DNA of 23,589 bases, from positions 1-23,589 of the IMG/VR virus record IMGVR_UViG_3300025071_000055. The stretch is one strand, 5' to 3'. The notes below the pieces were generated by a model, which was given only the letters and a program-made list of their open reading frames with translations, ran no database searches and had not been told where the DNA came from. This DNA is from a virus. Below, in pieces: positions 1-6,748 of the stretch. Position 1 is the stretch's first letter. Each line of letters opens with the position of its first letter. Both the position numbers and the translations under genes were made by a program.

Positions 1-153
1 TATAACCTTTATAAAAAAGGAGGTAAACCAACTGGTTTTGGTGAATATATGAATACTAAATATAGTCTTACTGATATAGATCTTGTAAAAGAGATAGATA
101 ACAACATGGCTATGTTGAGAATACTAAAGGATTATGTCATGGATAAAGAATAG
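1..153 (+). CDS. 3' end of an unknown protein (partial)
   Basis: An open frame runs from the first base of the window to a TAG at 151-153, so the 5' part lies outside. The visible 50 residues begin YNLYKKGGKPTGFGEY and end LKDYVMDKE; they are charged and look helical at the C-terminus. The next gene starts inside it (ATG at 134), a 20-nt overlap typical of this genome, which supports this being a real gene end. I do not recognise the family. Confidence 0.5.
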   Translation, partial: YNLYKKGGKPTGFGEYMNTKYSLTDIDLVKEIDNNMAMLRILKDYVMDKE

Positions 154-391
154 TAAAAGATTTGGTATAGTTAAATACCAAGTCATGACAGATCCAGCTG
201 TATCAGTATCAGCTAAGGCATTATATGCCGTTTTATGTTGTTATGCAAATAAAGAGAGAGAATGTTGGCCATCTATTAGTAGATTAGCTGATGAACTTGA
301 CTCAGGTCAATCTAGTGTAAATAGATGGATAAAAGAGCTAAAACAACATAAATATATTAAAAGAGTAGGCAGAAAGTTAACAATAAAATAA
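134..391 (+). CDS. winged-helix (HTH_36-type) DNA-binding protein
   Basis: 85 residues, essentially one winged helix-turn-helix domain. The pattern 'vsaKALYAVLCCYAN...CWPSISRLADEL...SSVNRWIKELK..KYIKR' (about residues 25-78) is the signature of the HTH_36 group found at the N-terminus of phage and plasmid replication initiators and some regulators. The helical pair SISRLADEL and SSVNRWIKELK would be the HTH, and KYIKRVG the start of the wing. Members are usually much longer; this one stops right after the wing at GRKLTIK, so no second domain is present. It overlaps the upstream gene by 20 nt. A small transcription factor or origin-binding protein are both possible. Confidence 0.75.
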   Translation: MSWIKNSKRFGIVKYQVMTDPAVSVSAKALYAVLCCYANKERECWPSISRLADELDSGQSSVNRWIKELKQHKYIKRVGRKLTIK

Positions 392-451
392 GACGTTAGC
401 TATATGTATGCTTTTTATTTTCAGAATTAATTAAAATACATTTAATTAGAC

Positions 452-482
452 TGACTGAATGCAAGTTATATTATTATCTTTA
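452..482 (+). promoter_or_regulatory. Bacteroidota-type promoter candidate
   Basis: TATCTTTA at 475-482 lies 16 nt before the ATG of the gene at 499 and resembles the -7 element TAnnTTTG. The upstream element is weak (CTG at 451-453 instead of TTG). The 13-mer TTATTATCTTTAC here recurs exactly upstream of the gene at 21121. Confidence 0.5.
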
Positions 483-498
483 CCTCAATAAAATAAAG

Positions 499-771
499 AT
501 GATATTACAGCTTCCAAACGGCAGAATTATTGAGTGTTCATTAGAACAATACCTTTCATTGACAGATGAAGAGTATCAGGATCTTAATGGTTTGAGTTCT
601 GTATATACTAAGGAAGTGGGTGACCCGTTTTATAATAGGTTTGCTAGACACACTAAAGCACCAGTTCAAGAAGATGCAATAGAGCATATTGAAGAACATG
701 AACCAGCTTTAGATGAACTAACAGCTTATGAAAAACTAGATGACCCATATTTTCATTCAGATGATTGCTAA
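499..771 (+). CDS. unknown small acidic protein
   Basis: 90 residues. The N-terminus MILQLPNGRIIECSLEQYLSLTDEEYQDL reads as a short beta hairpin followed by helices; the C-terminal half is strongly acidic (EDAIEHIEEHEPALDEL, ending HSDDC). It has no signal peptide and no catalytic motif. It is the first gene after a gap of 107 nt that carries a promoter-like TATCTTTA, so it probably opens a transcription unit that continues into the gene at 814. I do not recognise a function; the acidity would fit a protein-protein or DNA-mimic role, but that is speculation. Confidence 0.7.
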   Translation: MILQLPNGRIIECSLEQYLSLTDEEYQDLNGLSSVYTKEVGDPFYNRFARHTKAPVQEDAIEHIEEHEPALDELTAYEKLDDPYFHSDDC

Positions 772-813
772 ATCATCAATCAATTATTTTATTAATCCAT
801 AAACAATTTAAAA

Positions 814-1383
814 ATGCAAAATCAAGTAAACATCATTGCTGATGACATGGGAAATGTTATCCGCCAGTCAAACACTAATTCAGAATTTGGCTATGTAAGG
901 CTACAACAGAAAAGAGTAACCTTTGGTACTAACAGTAGCTTTGTTAAAAGTTCTAACCTATCTACGTTAATACATGGTAAGTTAGAAGACTTACAAGAAA
1001 TGAATTGGAAAGCTGATCAAAAATTAGCTGGTAAAATCCAAGTTAGAGAACAATTAGAGCCATTTAGTTCTAATGATCCTGACAGAGACTATAAATATGC
1101 AGGTGATACAGGTATCATATGCTGTGTAGATGGTCAACCAATTTATAGAAAGACGTTCTTTACACCAGATGTAAATGCTGGAGATGTATTATTGACGCAC
1201 ACTAATGGTGCTGATATAAGAGAAGCTAATGGTTCTACTAGTATATTAAATGCTAATAGTGCTAAGCCTACATCAGCTCAAGCTTTTGGAATTAACGTTG
1301 ATGAGAAAGAAGAAGTTAGTAATGAAGTAGTAGAAGAAGAAACAGAAGAAGTTCTAGAAGAGGCAGAGACCTTTGAACTTTAA
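814..1383 (+). CDS. unknown protein with acidic C-terminal tail
   Basis: 189 residues. Residues 1-135 look like a compact mostly beta domain (GYVRLQQKRVTF, KLAGKIQVREQLEPF, GQPIYRKTFF). After a Ser/Ala/Asn-rich linker, the last 30 residues are very acidic (EEVVEEETEEVLEEAETFEL in part). A beta-rich domain followed by an acidic tail is the layout of ssDNA-binding proteins, so a second SSB-like role is conceivable, but no diagnostic motif is visible and a clearer SSB candidate is at 8966. It sits 42 nt after the previous gene with an A-rich leader and no promoter. Confidence 0.7.
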   Translation: MQNQVNIIADDMGNVIRQSNTNSEFGYVRLQQKRVTFGTNSSFVKSSNLSTLIHGKLEDLQEMNWKADQKLAGKIQVREQLEPFSSNDPDRDYKYAGDTGIICCVDGQPIYRKTFFTPDVNAGDVLLTHTNGADIREANGSTSILNANSAKPTSAQAFGINVDEKEEVSNEVVEEETEEVLEEAETFEL

Positions 1384-1411
1384 TAAAGATTTCTAAAGAA
1401 TGCATAAAGGT

Positions 1412-1429
1412 TAACCCATCAGAGGGTTA
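1412..1429 (+). other. hairpin in the 814/1514 intergenic region
   Basis: TAACCC at 1412-1417 and GGGTTA at 1424-1429 form a perfect 6-bp stem with loop ATCAGA. No U-run follows, so it is not a standard terminator. It could protect mRNA ends or shape the leader of the next gene. Confidence 0.4.
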
Positions 1430-1513
1430 TTAAATGTGAATCTATTTGTGATCACAGCCTTTGTTCATTTTTATACTACTAAAACATTAACTAATTTCTT
1501 AAATAAACACACT

Positions 1514-2056
1514 ATGCTATCTCATGAACAAATTTCAAAACTAAAATTAAATGAACAACAATTAATCTTAAGCAAACGCATTGAGCGTTATCAATACTTG
1601 GGTATACTGGAAGAATATCAGTTACACCCACCATCACTAATTAACTCCTTTGAATATAGTAAGTTAAATCCATACCAACACTTTTTGTTTAAACGTGTAT
1701 TACATGGTCTTAATGTATATAAACCTGAAGAAGTTAAAAAGTTACATTGGGACAAAAGAAGACGCATTTCTAAAGTTTGGAAGCGTGGGCAAAGAGAAAT
1801 CAATGCTTGGAAACAAACACTTTGTAATAAGAAAATAAATTCTTATCTTAGGGAAACGTTTAAACACTCTCCATTAGCACAGTATATAGCAAGTATACCA
1901 GCTGAAGAGACATTAGATGACTATCATAATACTATGACTTTTAAAGACTTAGGTATAAATTATGAAGATGTGATTCTAAAATTTATGTCTCTAGGTTTGT
2001 TACCTAATAATTTCTTTACAATTAAACCAAATGAGTATCAAAAAAGTCTCAAGTAA
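1514..2056 (+). CDS. unknown basic protein
   Basis: 180 residues from the ATG at 1514. The same frame is open from a GTG at 1436, which would add 26 hydrophobic residues (NLFVITAFVHFY...). I prefer 1514 because GTG starts are not used elsewhere here and the 1514 leader (aaataaacacact) is A-rich. The protein is rich in Lys, Arg, Tyr and Leu, with a basic stretch WDKRRRISKVWKRGQR near the middle, which suggests nucleic-acid binding. It overlaps the HNH-like gene at its 3' end. I do not recognise a family. Confidence 0.65.
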   Translation: MLSHEQISKLKLNEQQLILSKRIERYQYLGILEEYQLHPPSLINSFEYSKLNPYQHFLFKRVLHGLNVYKPEEVKKLHWDKRRRISKVWKRGQREINAWKQTLCNKKINSYLRETFKHSPLAQYIASIPAEETLDDYHNTMTFKDLGINYEDVILKFMSLGLLPNNFFTIKPNEYQKSLK

Positions 2057-2300
2057 AATGTCAAAATTAAATGCTGCTTATAGCAAATTGCGTAAGCAGT
2101 ATTTAACAGACAAACCAATCTGTCATGCTAAAATACATAACTGTAGTTTACATGCCACAGATGTACATCACAAACATGGCCGTGGAGTGTATCATTTAGA
2201 TACTACTACATGGTTATCTGTTTGTAGAAACTGTCATATGTGGATAGAAGAACATCCAGCTGAATCTTATGAATTAGGATTCTCAGGCTCAAGATCATAG
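2031..2300 (+). CDS. HNH-like zinc-finger protein
   Basis: 89 residues. Cysteines at CHAKIHNC, the pair HH in ATDVHHKHGR, and CRNCHMWIEEHP make a treble-clef arrangement typical of small HNH endonucleases: a CxnC knuckle, an HH catalytic strand and a second CxxC(H) zinc pair. The usual central Asn is replaced by a Thr/Trp segment (TTTWLSVC), so nuclease activity is uncertain. An alternative start at 2058 lies one base after the stop of the previous gene and removes nine residues. It lies immediately before a tRNA gene, a common setting for HNH genes, but it could equally be a recombination-associated (NinG-like) protein. Confidence 0.65.
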   Translation: MSIKKVSSKMSKLNAAYSKLRKQYLTDKPICHAKIHNCSLHATDVHHKHGRGVYHLDTTTWLSVCRNCHMWIEEHPAESYELGFSGSRS

Positions 2301-2306
2301 TAATAT

Positions 2307-2380
2307 GGTCTCATAGCTCAACTGGATAGAGCAACAGCCTTCTAAGCTGTAGGTTCTAGGTTCAAATCCTAGTGAGATCA
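2307..2380 (+). tRNA. tRNA-Arg (anticodon TCT)
   Basis: Complete cloverleaf: acceptor GGTCTCA pairs with TGAGATC (one G-U pair). The D arm is GCTC/GAGC, the anticodon arm ACAGC-CTTCTAA-GCTGT with anticodon TCT, and the T arm CTAGG-TTCAAAT-CCTAG. The discriminator base is A at 2380. The CCA end is not encoded (next bases CAAA). It decodes AGA, which is visibly the dominant Arg codon in this AT-rich window. Confidence 0.96.
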
Positions 2381-2393
2381 CAAAAAATAATTT

Positions 2394-3494
2394 ATGAATA
2401 ATAGAGAAACTGTACAGGCAGATGCATTAGCAATTGCTACAAATAATAAAAGATGTGGATTAGGTATATCTATGGGTGTTGGTAAAACAAGAATTGCTAT
2501 AAAGCACCTTATGATTAACTTTAATCCTTTAATAGAAGCCTTGGTAGTGATACCAAAACACTCAGTAGCCCAGTCATGGATTGATGAGTTAGGTAAGATG
2601 AATTTAGAAAAGTTAACAAAACATATAACATTTACTACATATCTATCATTAAAGAAACATAATCCAAATGATTATGATATAGTATACTTAGATGAATGTC
2701 ACTCACTTAAATATTCACATGAGTTATTTTTAGGACCTTACGTTGGTAAAATCTTAGGATTAACAGGTACACCACCAAAGAATAAAACAACTGAGAAAGG
2801 TATGTTAGTACAAAAGTACTGTCCTATTAAATATGAATTTAGTGTTGATGAAGCAACTGACTCAAATATATTAAATGATTATCAAATAGTAATACATGAA
2901 TTAGAGCTATCAAAAGTACCTGCTTTAAAAAAGAAAAATAAAGCCGGTGGCCATTGGTGGACAACAGAAGAAAAAGATTATAACTATGTCACGTCTAGAT
3001 TAGCAGAAGCACAATCACAACAGCAAATACAATTTGCAAGAATTATGAGAATGCGTGCTTTGATGGACTATACAAGTAAAGAGAGCTATGTAAAGAGTAT
3101 ACTAAAGAATATAAATACACAGTGTATTGTATTTGCAAATACTCAAAAACAAGCAGACAGAATATGTAAGCATAGTTATCATTCTGGAAATCCAAAATCA
3201 GAGGATAACCTTGAGTTGTTCTCTGATGGTAGGATTAATCATTTATCCTGTGTGTTACAGTTATCAGAGGGTGTTACAATACCTAATTTAAAACAAGGTA
3301 TTATTATGCATGCATATGGTAATGAAAAGAAAACTGCTCAAAGAATAGGTAGATTACTTAGACTTAATCCATCTGAGACAGCAGTATGTCACATACTATG
3401 TTATAAAGGAACCCAAGATGTAAAGTGGGTAGAAGCTGCTATTAGTAGTTTTGATAAAAATAAAATAAAACGTTATAATCCACTTAAAAGATAA
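2394..3494 (+). CDS. SF2/SNF2-like DEAD-box helicase
   Basis: 366 residues, a two-domain superfamily 2 helicase. Visible motifs: Walker A GISMGVGKT (24-32), motif Ia VVIPKHSV (about 51-58), DECH box in YLDECHSL (98-105), motif III LTGTPP (123-128), motif V-like SEGVTIPN (291-298) and motif VI QRIGRLLRL (316-324) with two arginine fingers. ATP-driven translocation on duplex DNA, as in the SNF2-like helicases of phage replication regions, is the likely role. It starts 13 nt after the tRNA and is followed after 4 nt by a zinc-ribbon protein. The protein is short for SNF2 (no large insertions), so the exact subfamily is uncertain. Confidence 0.88.
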   Translation: MNNRETVQADALAIATNNKRCGLGISMGVGKTRIAIKHLMINFNPLIEALVVIPKHSVAQSWIDELGKMNLEKLTKHITFTTYLSLKKHNPNDYDIVYLDECHSLKYSHELFLGPYVGKILGLTGTPPKNKTTEKGMLVQKYCPIKYEFSVDEATDSNILNDYQIVIHELELSKVPALKKKNKAGGHWWTTEEKDYNYVTSRLAEAQSQQQIQFARIMRMRALMDYTSKESYVKSILKNINTQCIVFANTQKQADRICKHSYHSGNPKSEDNLELFSDGRINHLSCVLQLSEGVTIPNLKQGIIMHAYGNEKKTAQRIGRLLRLNPSETAVCHILCYKGTQDVKWVEAAISSFDKNKIKRYNPLKR

Positions 3495-3498
3495 AATT

Positions 3499-3732
3499 AT
3501 GGGAAAAATGAAAGAAATATTTATGGAACAAATGGAAAAAGAATACCATGGAAGCCATGAAGCAATGATAGCTGATATGGCTAGACAAACATGTGAAGAA
3601 TTCATAAAAGATGAGGCAAACATGTGTCCTAATTGTTATAATGCATCATTAGAACGTAATGAAACAGAAGCAAGGTGTGTACATTGTGGACAAGAATTTA
3701 TATTTGTTGGTGAAGCACTTAGATACAAATGA
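3499..3732 (+). CDS. zinc-ribbon protein
   Basis: 77 residues. The N-terminal 40 residues are helical and charged. The C-terminal part carries two cysteine knuckles, CPNC (43-46) and CVHC (60-63), separated by 13 residues, a classic zinc ribbon. The gene lies 4 nt after the helicase and its stop overlaps the next start as ATGA. A role as an accessory nucleic-acid-binding factor of the helicase or of transcription is plausible, but only the zinc ribbon is seen. Confidence 0.75.
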   Translation: MGKMKEIFMEQMEKEYHGSHEAMIADMARQTCEEFIKDEANMCPNCYNASLERNETEARCVHCGQEFIFVGEALRYK

Positions 3733-4007
3733 CTTTTGACTACAAGCATAATGATATAACAATAGAGTTTCATTATGATTATGAACCAGGAGAACCAGAA
3801 GTACATACGTACTCTAATGGTGATCCAGGTCATCCTGGCTCAGGACCTGTTGTGTCAATACACAAAGCTATGCTAGTGCTAGCAGACATACATGATCATA
3901 AAGTTACTGTGGATATAAGCCCATTATTAACTGAAATGTATGATTTAGACCTAGATAGAGTAGAAGAAGATATAATAGAAGAACATTTAAATAATAGTTA
4001 TGAATAA
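3729..4007 (+). CDS. unknown acidic protein
   Basis: 92 residues, start overlapping the previous stop as ATGA. The first part is beta-like with many His, Asp, Pro and Gly (PGEPEVHTYSNGDPGHPGSG); the last 40 residues are an acidic helix (DLDLDRVEEDIIEEHLNN). There are no known motifs and no signal peptide. It overlaps the next small ORF by 8 nt, as expected for co-translated genes. I do not recognise a function. Confidence 0.65.
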   Translation: MTFDYKHNDITIEFHYDYEPGEPEVHTYSNGDPGHPGSGPVVSIHKAMLVLADIHDHKVTVDISPLLTEMYDLDLDRVEEDIIEEHLNNSYE

Positions 4008-4143
4008 AAAAGTAAGACAATACAGAAGTAATCAAGGACGCAGTCCTGAAAAAATGGAAAAAATATATAAAGGTTGCTTTGCACTGATATGTGCAGGCTT
4101 TGTATTATTTATAGTTACTTTAGCTTGTAAGATTATATTATGA
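4000..4143 (+). CDS. one-helix membrane peptide (47 aa)
   Basis: ATG at 4000, TGA at 4141-4143; the product begins MNKKVRQYRSNQGRSPEKME and ends with a hydrophobic segment GCFALICAGFVLFIVTLACK (about 25-44). That makes a single-pass membrane protein with a basic N-terminus, likely Nin-Cout. It overlaps the upstream gene by 8 nt and its stop forms an ATGA overlap with the next start, the junction used throughout this block. This fills a gap that would otherwise be unexplained. Its function is unknown. Confidence 0.6.
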   Translation: MNKKVRQYRSNQGRSPEKMEKIYKGCFALICAGFVLFIVTLACKIIL

Positions 4144-4523
4144 AAGATCAGCTATTTGTACAAGCCACAATAAAGGAAGGTAAATTACACTTCCCTATAA
4201 AAGCCTTTGAAACTAAGTATAATAAGTTTCTTAAAGATATGCCGGAGGGTGCACGTATAGAATTATTTATAGGTGTACAAGATGGTAAAGGTAGCAACCC
4301 ACAATTAGCAAGGGTACATGCAATGATAAGAGAGATAGCAAATGAAATAGGCTATACATTTGAAGAAGCAAAACTACAAGTTAAGCGTAAAGCTGGCCTA
4401 TGTTTTGTTAAAAATGGTGTAGAGCACTGTAAATCTTTTGGTAAATGTGATAAAGAAGAACTCAATTTAGCTATACAAGCTTGTATTGAGATAGGAGATT
4501 TTAGTGGTATGCAACTTAGATAG
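4140..4523 (+). CDS. NinB-like phage protein (tentative)
   Basis: 127 residues. The central part QLARVHAMIREIANEIGYTFEEAKLQVKRKAGL followed by KSFGKCDKEELNLAIQ resembles the NinB / phage recombination-accessory fold, where a helical 'qnr..ha.i..ia...Gyt..e.k...K' segment is followed by a Ser-containing turn and a 'eEl...i' helix. The N-terminal strand segment (FVQATIKEGKLHF) also fits. The resemblance is by pattern only. The gene ends exactly one base before the 3' end of the convergent minus-strand gene, with no terminator between them. Confidence 0.55.
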   Translation: MKDQLFVQATIKEGKLHFPIKAFETKYNKFLKDMPEGARIELFIGVQDGKGSNPQLARVHAMIREIANEIGYTFEEAKLQVKRKAGLCFVKNGVEHCKSFGKCDKEELNLAIQACIEIGDFSGMQLR

Positions 4524-4985
4524 TTATCTTACTATCTTTAATTGATCAGCTATATCTTCTACTTTCTTTTGTAGATCAGGGTCTATTTTACCTGAAGCAA
4601 CTTGTTGAGCTAAATTTTGAATTTCAGCATCATCATACTCTACTTCAACTTCTTTAGCTAGACCTTGTTGTTGAGCTTCATATTTCATTAGCTGAACCAA
4701 AGAAAATAATACATAGAGATCAGACTGCCATTCATCAAACCTGATGCCTGGATCACCATCTCTTTCTATATTATGAACTACTAGTTTGTTAAATTCATTT
4801 ATAGTTTCTGGTAATCTTAACTGATCTTCTTCAGATGACCTTAAAATAAATTTACTAGTAATACGCTGCAGTGCATCAATATAAGATGTATGAACTTTTA
4901 GGTTTTCAATCAATTTAGTTTGATCATATTGCCAGACAGTTCTTTTATCATCAGATCTGCTTTGTATATTTTTTTCTTCAGCCAT
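4524..4985 (-). CDS. unknown protein on the opposite strand
   Basis: 153 residues, MAEEKNIQSRSDDKRTVWQYD to QLKIVR. It looks all-helical and acidic, with a segment WQSDLYVLFSLVQLMKYEAQQQGL and a C-terminal amphipathic helix (DLQKKVEDIADQLK). It has no signal peptide or metal motif. It is the only minus-strand gene inside about 22.5 kb of plus-strand genes. It abuts the 3' end of the 4140 gene and diverges from ung across 26 nt. A TATCTTTG -7 element on the minus strand (5005-5012) would start transcription about 20 nt before its ATG. Inverted orientation suggests separate timing or later insertion; the function is unknown. Confidence 0.75.
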   Translation of the reverse strand: MAEEKNIQSRSDDKRTVWQYDQTKLIENLKVHTSYIDALQRITSKFILRSSEEDQLRLPETINEFNKLVVHNIERDGDPGIRFDEWQSDLYVLFSLVQLMKYEAQQQGLAKEVEVEYDDAEIQNLAQQVASGKIDPDLQKKVEDIADQLKIVR

Positions 4986-5004
4986 AATAAATTATTTAAT
5001 AACA

Positions 5005-5012
5005 CAAAGATA
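5005..5012 (-). promoter_or_regulatory. Bacteroidota-type -7 element for the 4985 minus gene
   Basis: The plus strand reads CAAAGATA, so the minus strand reads TATCTTTG, a perfect TAnnTTTG match, 19 nt before the minus-strand ATG. No TTG lies 20 nt upstream. The element overlaps the ung start codon (5012-5014). Confidence 0.5.
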
Positions 5013-5695
5013 TGGAAAATATTGAAATAAACATAATAAAACTCAGGGAAACACTGAATGCTAACCTGATAGAGAGTGATTGGCATAATATGTTATCACC
5101 ATATATAAACGGTCTTAACTTTGATATAATTGTTGACAATCTTGTAAAAGATGTGAATGAGGGTAGAAGATTTACACCAAGATTTAAAGACATTTTTAAT
5201 GCGTTCTATGAATGTCCTTATGGGGATACTAAAGTTGTAATAGTTGGTCAAGACCCTTATCCTCAATTAGGAGTTGCTGACGGAATAGCATTTAGTTGTA
5301 GTAGAAAAGGTAAAGCAGAAAAATCCCTGCAGTATATTAATAAAGCATTAGGAACTGATCATGTAGATCTTAGATGCTGGTCTAATCAAGGCGTACTTAT
5401 GATTAATACAGCATTTACTTGTGAGATAAACAAAATAGGCTCACACTATGGTAGATGGAAAAGCTTTACTGAATACTTATTTGAAAATATAAATAGACAT
5501 AAGTCTAAAACTATATTTATACTGATGGGTAAGAAAGCAGAAGAATGGCAAACTTTATTGCCAGACTGTATAATCCTTAAATGTCCACACCCAGCATCAG
5601 CTGCTTATAGAGGTGGTGAATGGGATTGTAAAGACGTATTTAATAAAACTAATGAAGAACTAACTAAACAAGGTAAAAGTTGTATAGATTGGTAA
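5012..5695 (+). CDS. ung: uracil-DNA glycosylase, family 1
   Basis: 227 residues, the normal family 1 length. It excises uracil from DNA by hydrolysing the N-glycosidic bond. Signature motifs are in order: water-activating loop GQDPYP (79-84, Asp81), GIAFS with the stacking Phe (91-95), LMINTAFT with the uracil-binding Asn (about 129-136), and HPAS (193-196) with the catalytic His, a variant of HPSPL. Conserved GRWKSFTEYL follows the NTAFT strand. The start at 5012 follows an A-rich leader and lies within 26 nt of the divergent gene. Phages use it in replication repair and to keep dU out of their genome. Confidence 0.95.
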   Translation: MENIEINIIKLRETLNANLIESDWHNMLSPYINGLNFDIIVDNLVKDVNEGRRFTPRFKDIFNAFYECPYGDTKVVIVGQDPYPQLGVADGIAFSCSRKGKAEKSLQYINKALGTDHVDLRCWSNQGVLMINTAFTCEINKIGSHYGRWKSFTEYLFENINRHKSKTIFILMGKKAEEWQTLLPDCIILKCPHPASAAYRGGEWDCKDVFNKTNEELTKQGKSCIDW

Positions 5696-5710
5696 AATTT
5701 GTTATATTTG
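5680..5710 (+). promoter_or_regulatory. Bacteroidota promoter (TTG-N20-TATATTTG)
   Basis: TTG at 5680-5682 is followed after exactly 20 nt by TATATTTG at 5703-5710, matching the consensus TTTG/TTG-N19-21-TAnnTTTG. The next ATG (5734) lies 23 nt downstream, leaving a short leader. It overlaps the end of ung and would drive the replication genes that follow. Confidence 0.7.
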
Positions 5711-5733
5711 TAAACACTAAAGATTAATAATAA

Positions 5734-6264
5734 ATGACTGATAATCAGGAAGTTACACAAGCAAGTCAGGATAAAAAGATACAAAAGTTCAAGAAGAAGT
5801 TTTTTAAGGAATATGGGGTTCATCTCTATATATACTCCTCTGGAGAACCAGATTATAGAATAGATCTGAAAACCTTAGAAGAATGTACTCTAGTAGCTTT
5901 AAAAAAAAGTTATCCTCAGTATAATTACATGGAGCATTTAAGATATAGAAATAGAGAAAAAGCATACATAATTCATTGTCATGTGATGTCATACTTAGCA
6001 CACAATGAAGGGTATACTAAATCTTCAATAGCTAAATTCTTATTAAAAAATCATGCTACTGTAATTAATTCATGTAAACAAATTGATAATGCTATGTTTA
6101 CAAAAGATAAATTAATATTAACTGCACTAAATAACATTTTAAAAGAAATAGAAACTTATGTGGGAACTGTTCCAAAAAATTTTGAAAGCCAACTTAACCC
6201 CAAACCAAGCGTTGATCCTATTTGGGATAAAGCAAGGAATTTCATTAAAGCAAACAACCAATAA
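5734..6264 (+). CDS. DnaA domain IV-like DNA-binding protein
   Basis: 176 residues with no AAA+ domain. Residues 76-118 (REKAYIIHCHVMSYLAH..GYTKSSIAKFLLKNHATVINSCKQI) resemble DnaA domain IV: a helix, then an HTH whose recognition helix carries the 'g.rdHsTV..a..ki' signature, here LLKNHATVINSCKQI. In DnaA this HTH reads 9-bp DnaA boxes. A stand-alone version just ahead of the helicase genes suggests origin recognition or helicase loading. The N-terminus is Lys-rich. The gene has its own promoter (5680-5710) and overlaps the next gene by 107 nt. Confidence 0.65.
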   Translation: MTDNQEVTQASQDKKIQKFKKKFFKEYGVHLYIYSSGEPDYRIDLKTLEECTLVALKKSYPQYNYMEHLRYRNREKAYIIHCHVMSYLAHNEGYTKSSIAKFLLKNHATVINSCKQIDNAMFTKDKLILTALNNILKEIETYVGTVPKNFESQLNPKPSVDPIWDKARNFIKANNQ

Positions 6265-6748
6265 AGAAAAGTATGAGTTGGTACTAAATGGTTATCTAGA
6301 AAAAAAAGATGACCAATATATAATGACACAAGAAGCTAAGCTTATTTGTATCAAGCTTGATAACTATTTTGTTAAAGCTAAAAAGAAAACAGATATACAA
6401 CTGATGGGTAAAAACTTTGTAGATAAGATAAATAACTATAGAGAAATATTTCCTGCTAAAAAATTACCAAGTGGTAAACCTGCAAGAAACAATGTTAAAG
6501 CACTAGGAGAAGCATTTAGATGGTTCTTTGAAACTTATGACTATACCTGGGATGATGTAATAAAAGCTACTAAGATGTATGTTAATGAGTATAGAGATGC
6601 TCAGTATATGTATATGCAAACCAGCCAATATTTTATCTGCAAACAAGATAAGCATAGAGTAAAGCACTCTACATTAGCAGACTACTGTGATATGATACTA
6701 GAAGGTGTCAGTACAGAGGATGATCACTTTAAAGAAAACGTAGTATGA
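6158..6748 (+). CDS. unknown protein, possible winged helix (helicase-loader position)
   Basis: 196 residues. The N-terminal part (LTPNQALILFGIKQG...YELVLNGYLEKKDDQYIMTQEAKLI, about 13-64) has the periodicity of a winged helix. The rest is helical with WFFETYDYTWDDVIKATKMYVNEY and ends acidic (STEDDHFKENVV). The N-terminal 35 codons overlap the preceding gene in another frame. I accept this start because the N-terminal sequence reads as a folded helix. The stop forms ATGA with the DnaB-like helicase. Its place between a DnaA-like protein and a helicase would suit a helicase loader, but no P-loop or loader motif is present. Confidence 0.7.
   Translation: MWELFQKILKANLTPNQALILFGIKQGISLKQTTNKEKYELVLNGYLEKKDDQYIMTQEAKLICIKLDNYFVKAKKKTDIQLMGKNFVDKINNYREIFPAKKLPSGKPARNNVKALGEAFRWFFETYDYTWDDVIKATKMYVNEYRDAQYMYMQTSQYFICKQDKHRVKHSTLADYCDMILEGVSTEDDHFKENVV

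Noticed and set aside
1447-1456. Perfect palindrome TGTGATCACA, resembling a CRP-type site
   Set aside because: CRP sites have a 6-nt spacer between TGTGA and TCACA; here there is none, and no partner promoter is clear. Probably chance.
1436-1513. GTG-started N-terminal extension with a hydrophobic segment (possible signal peptide)
   Set aside because: GTG starts are not used elsewhere here, the segment coincides with AT-rich leader sequence, and the rest of the protein is basic and cytosolic in character.
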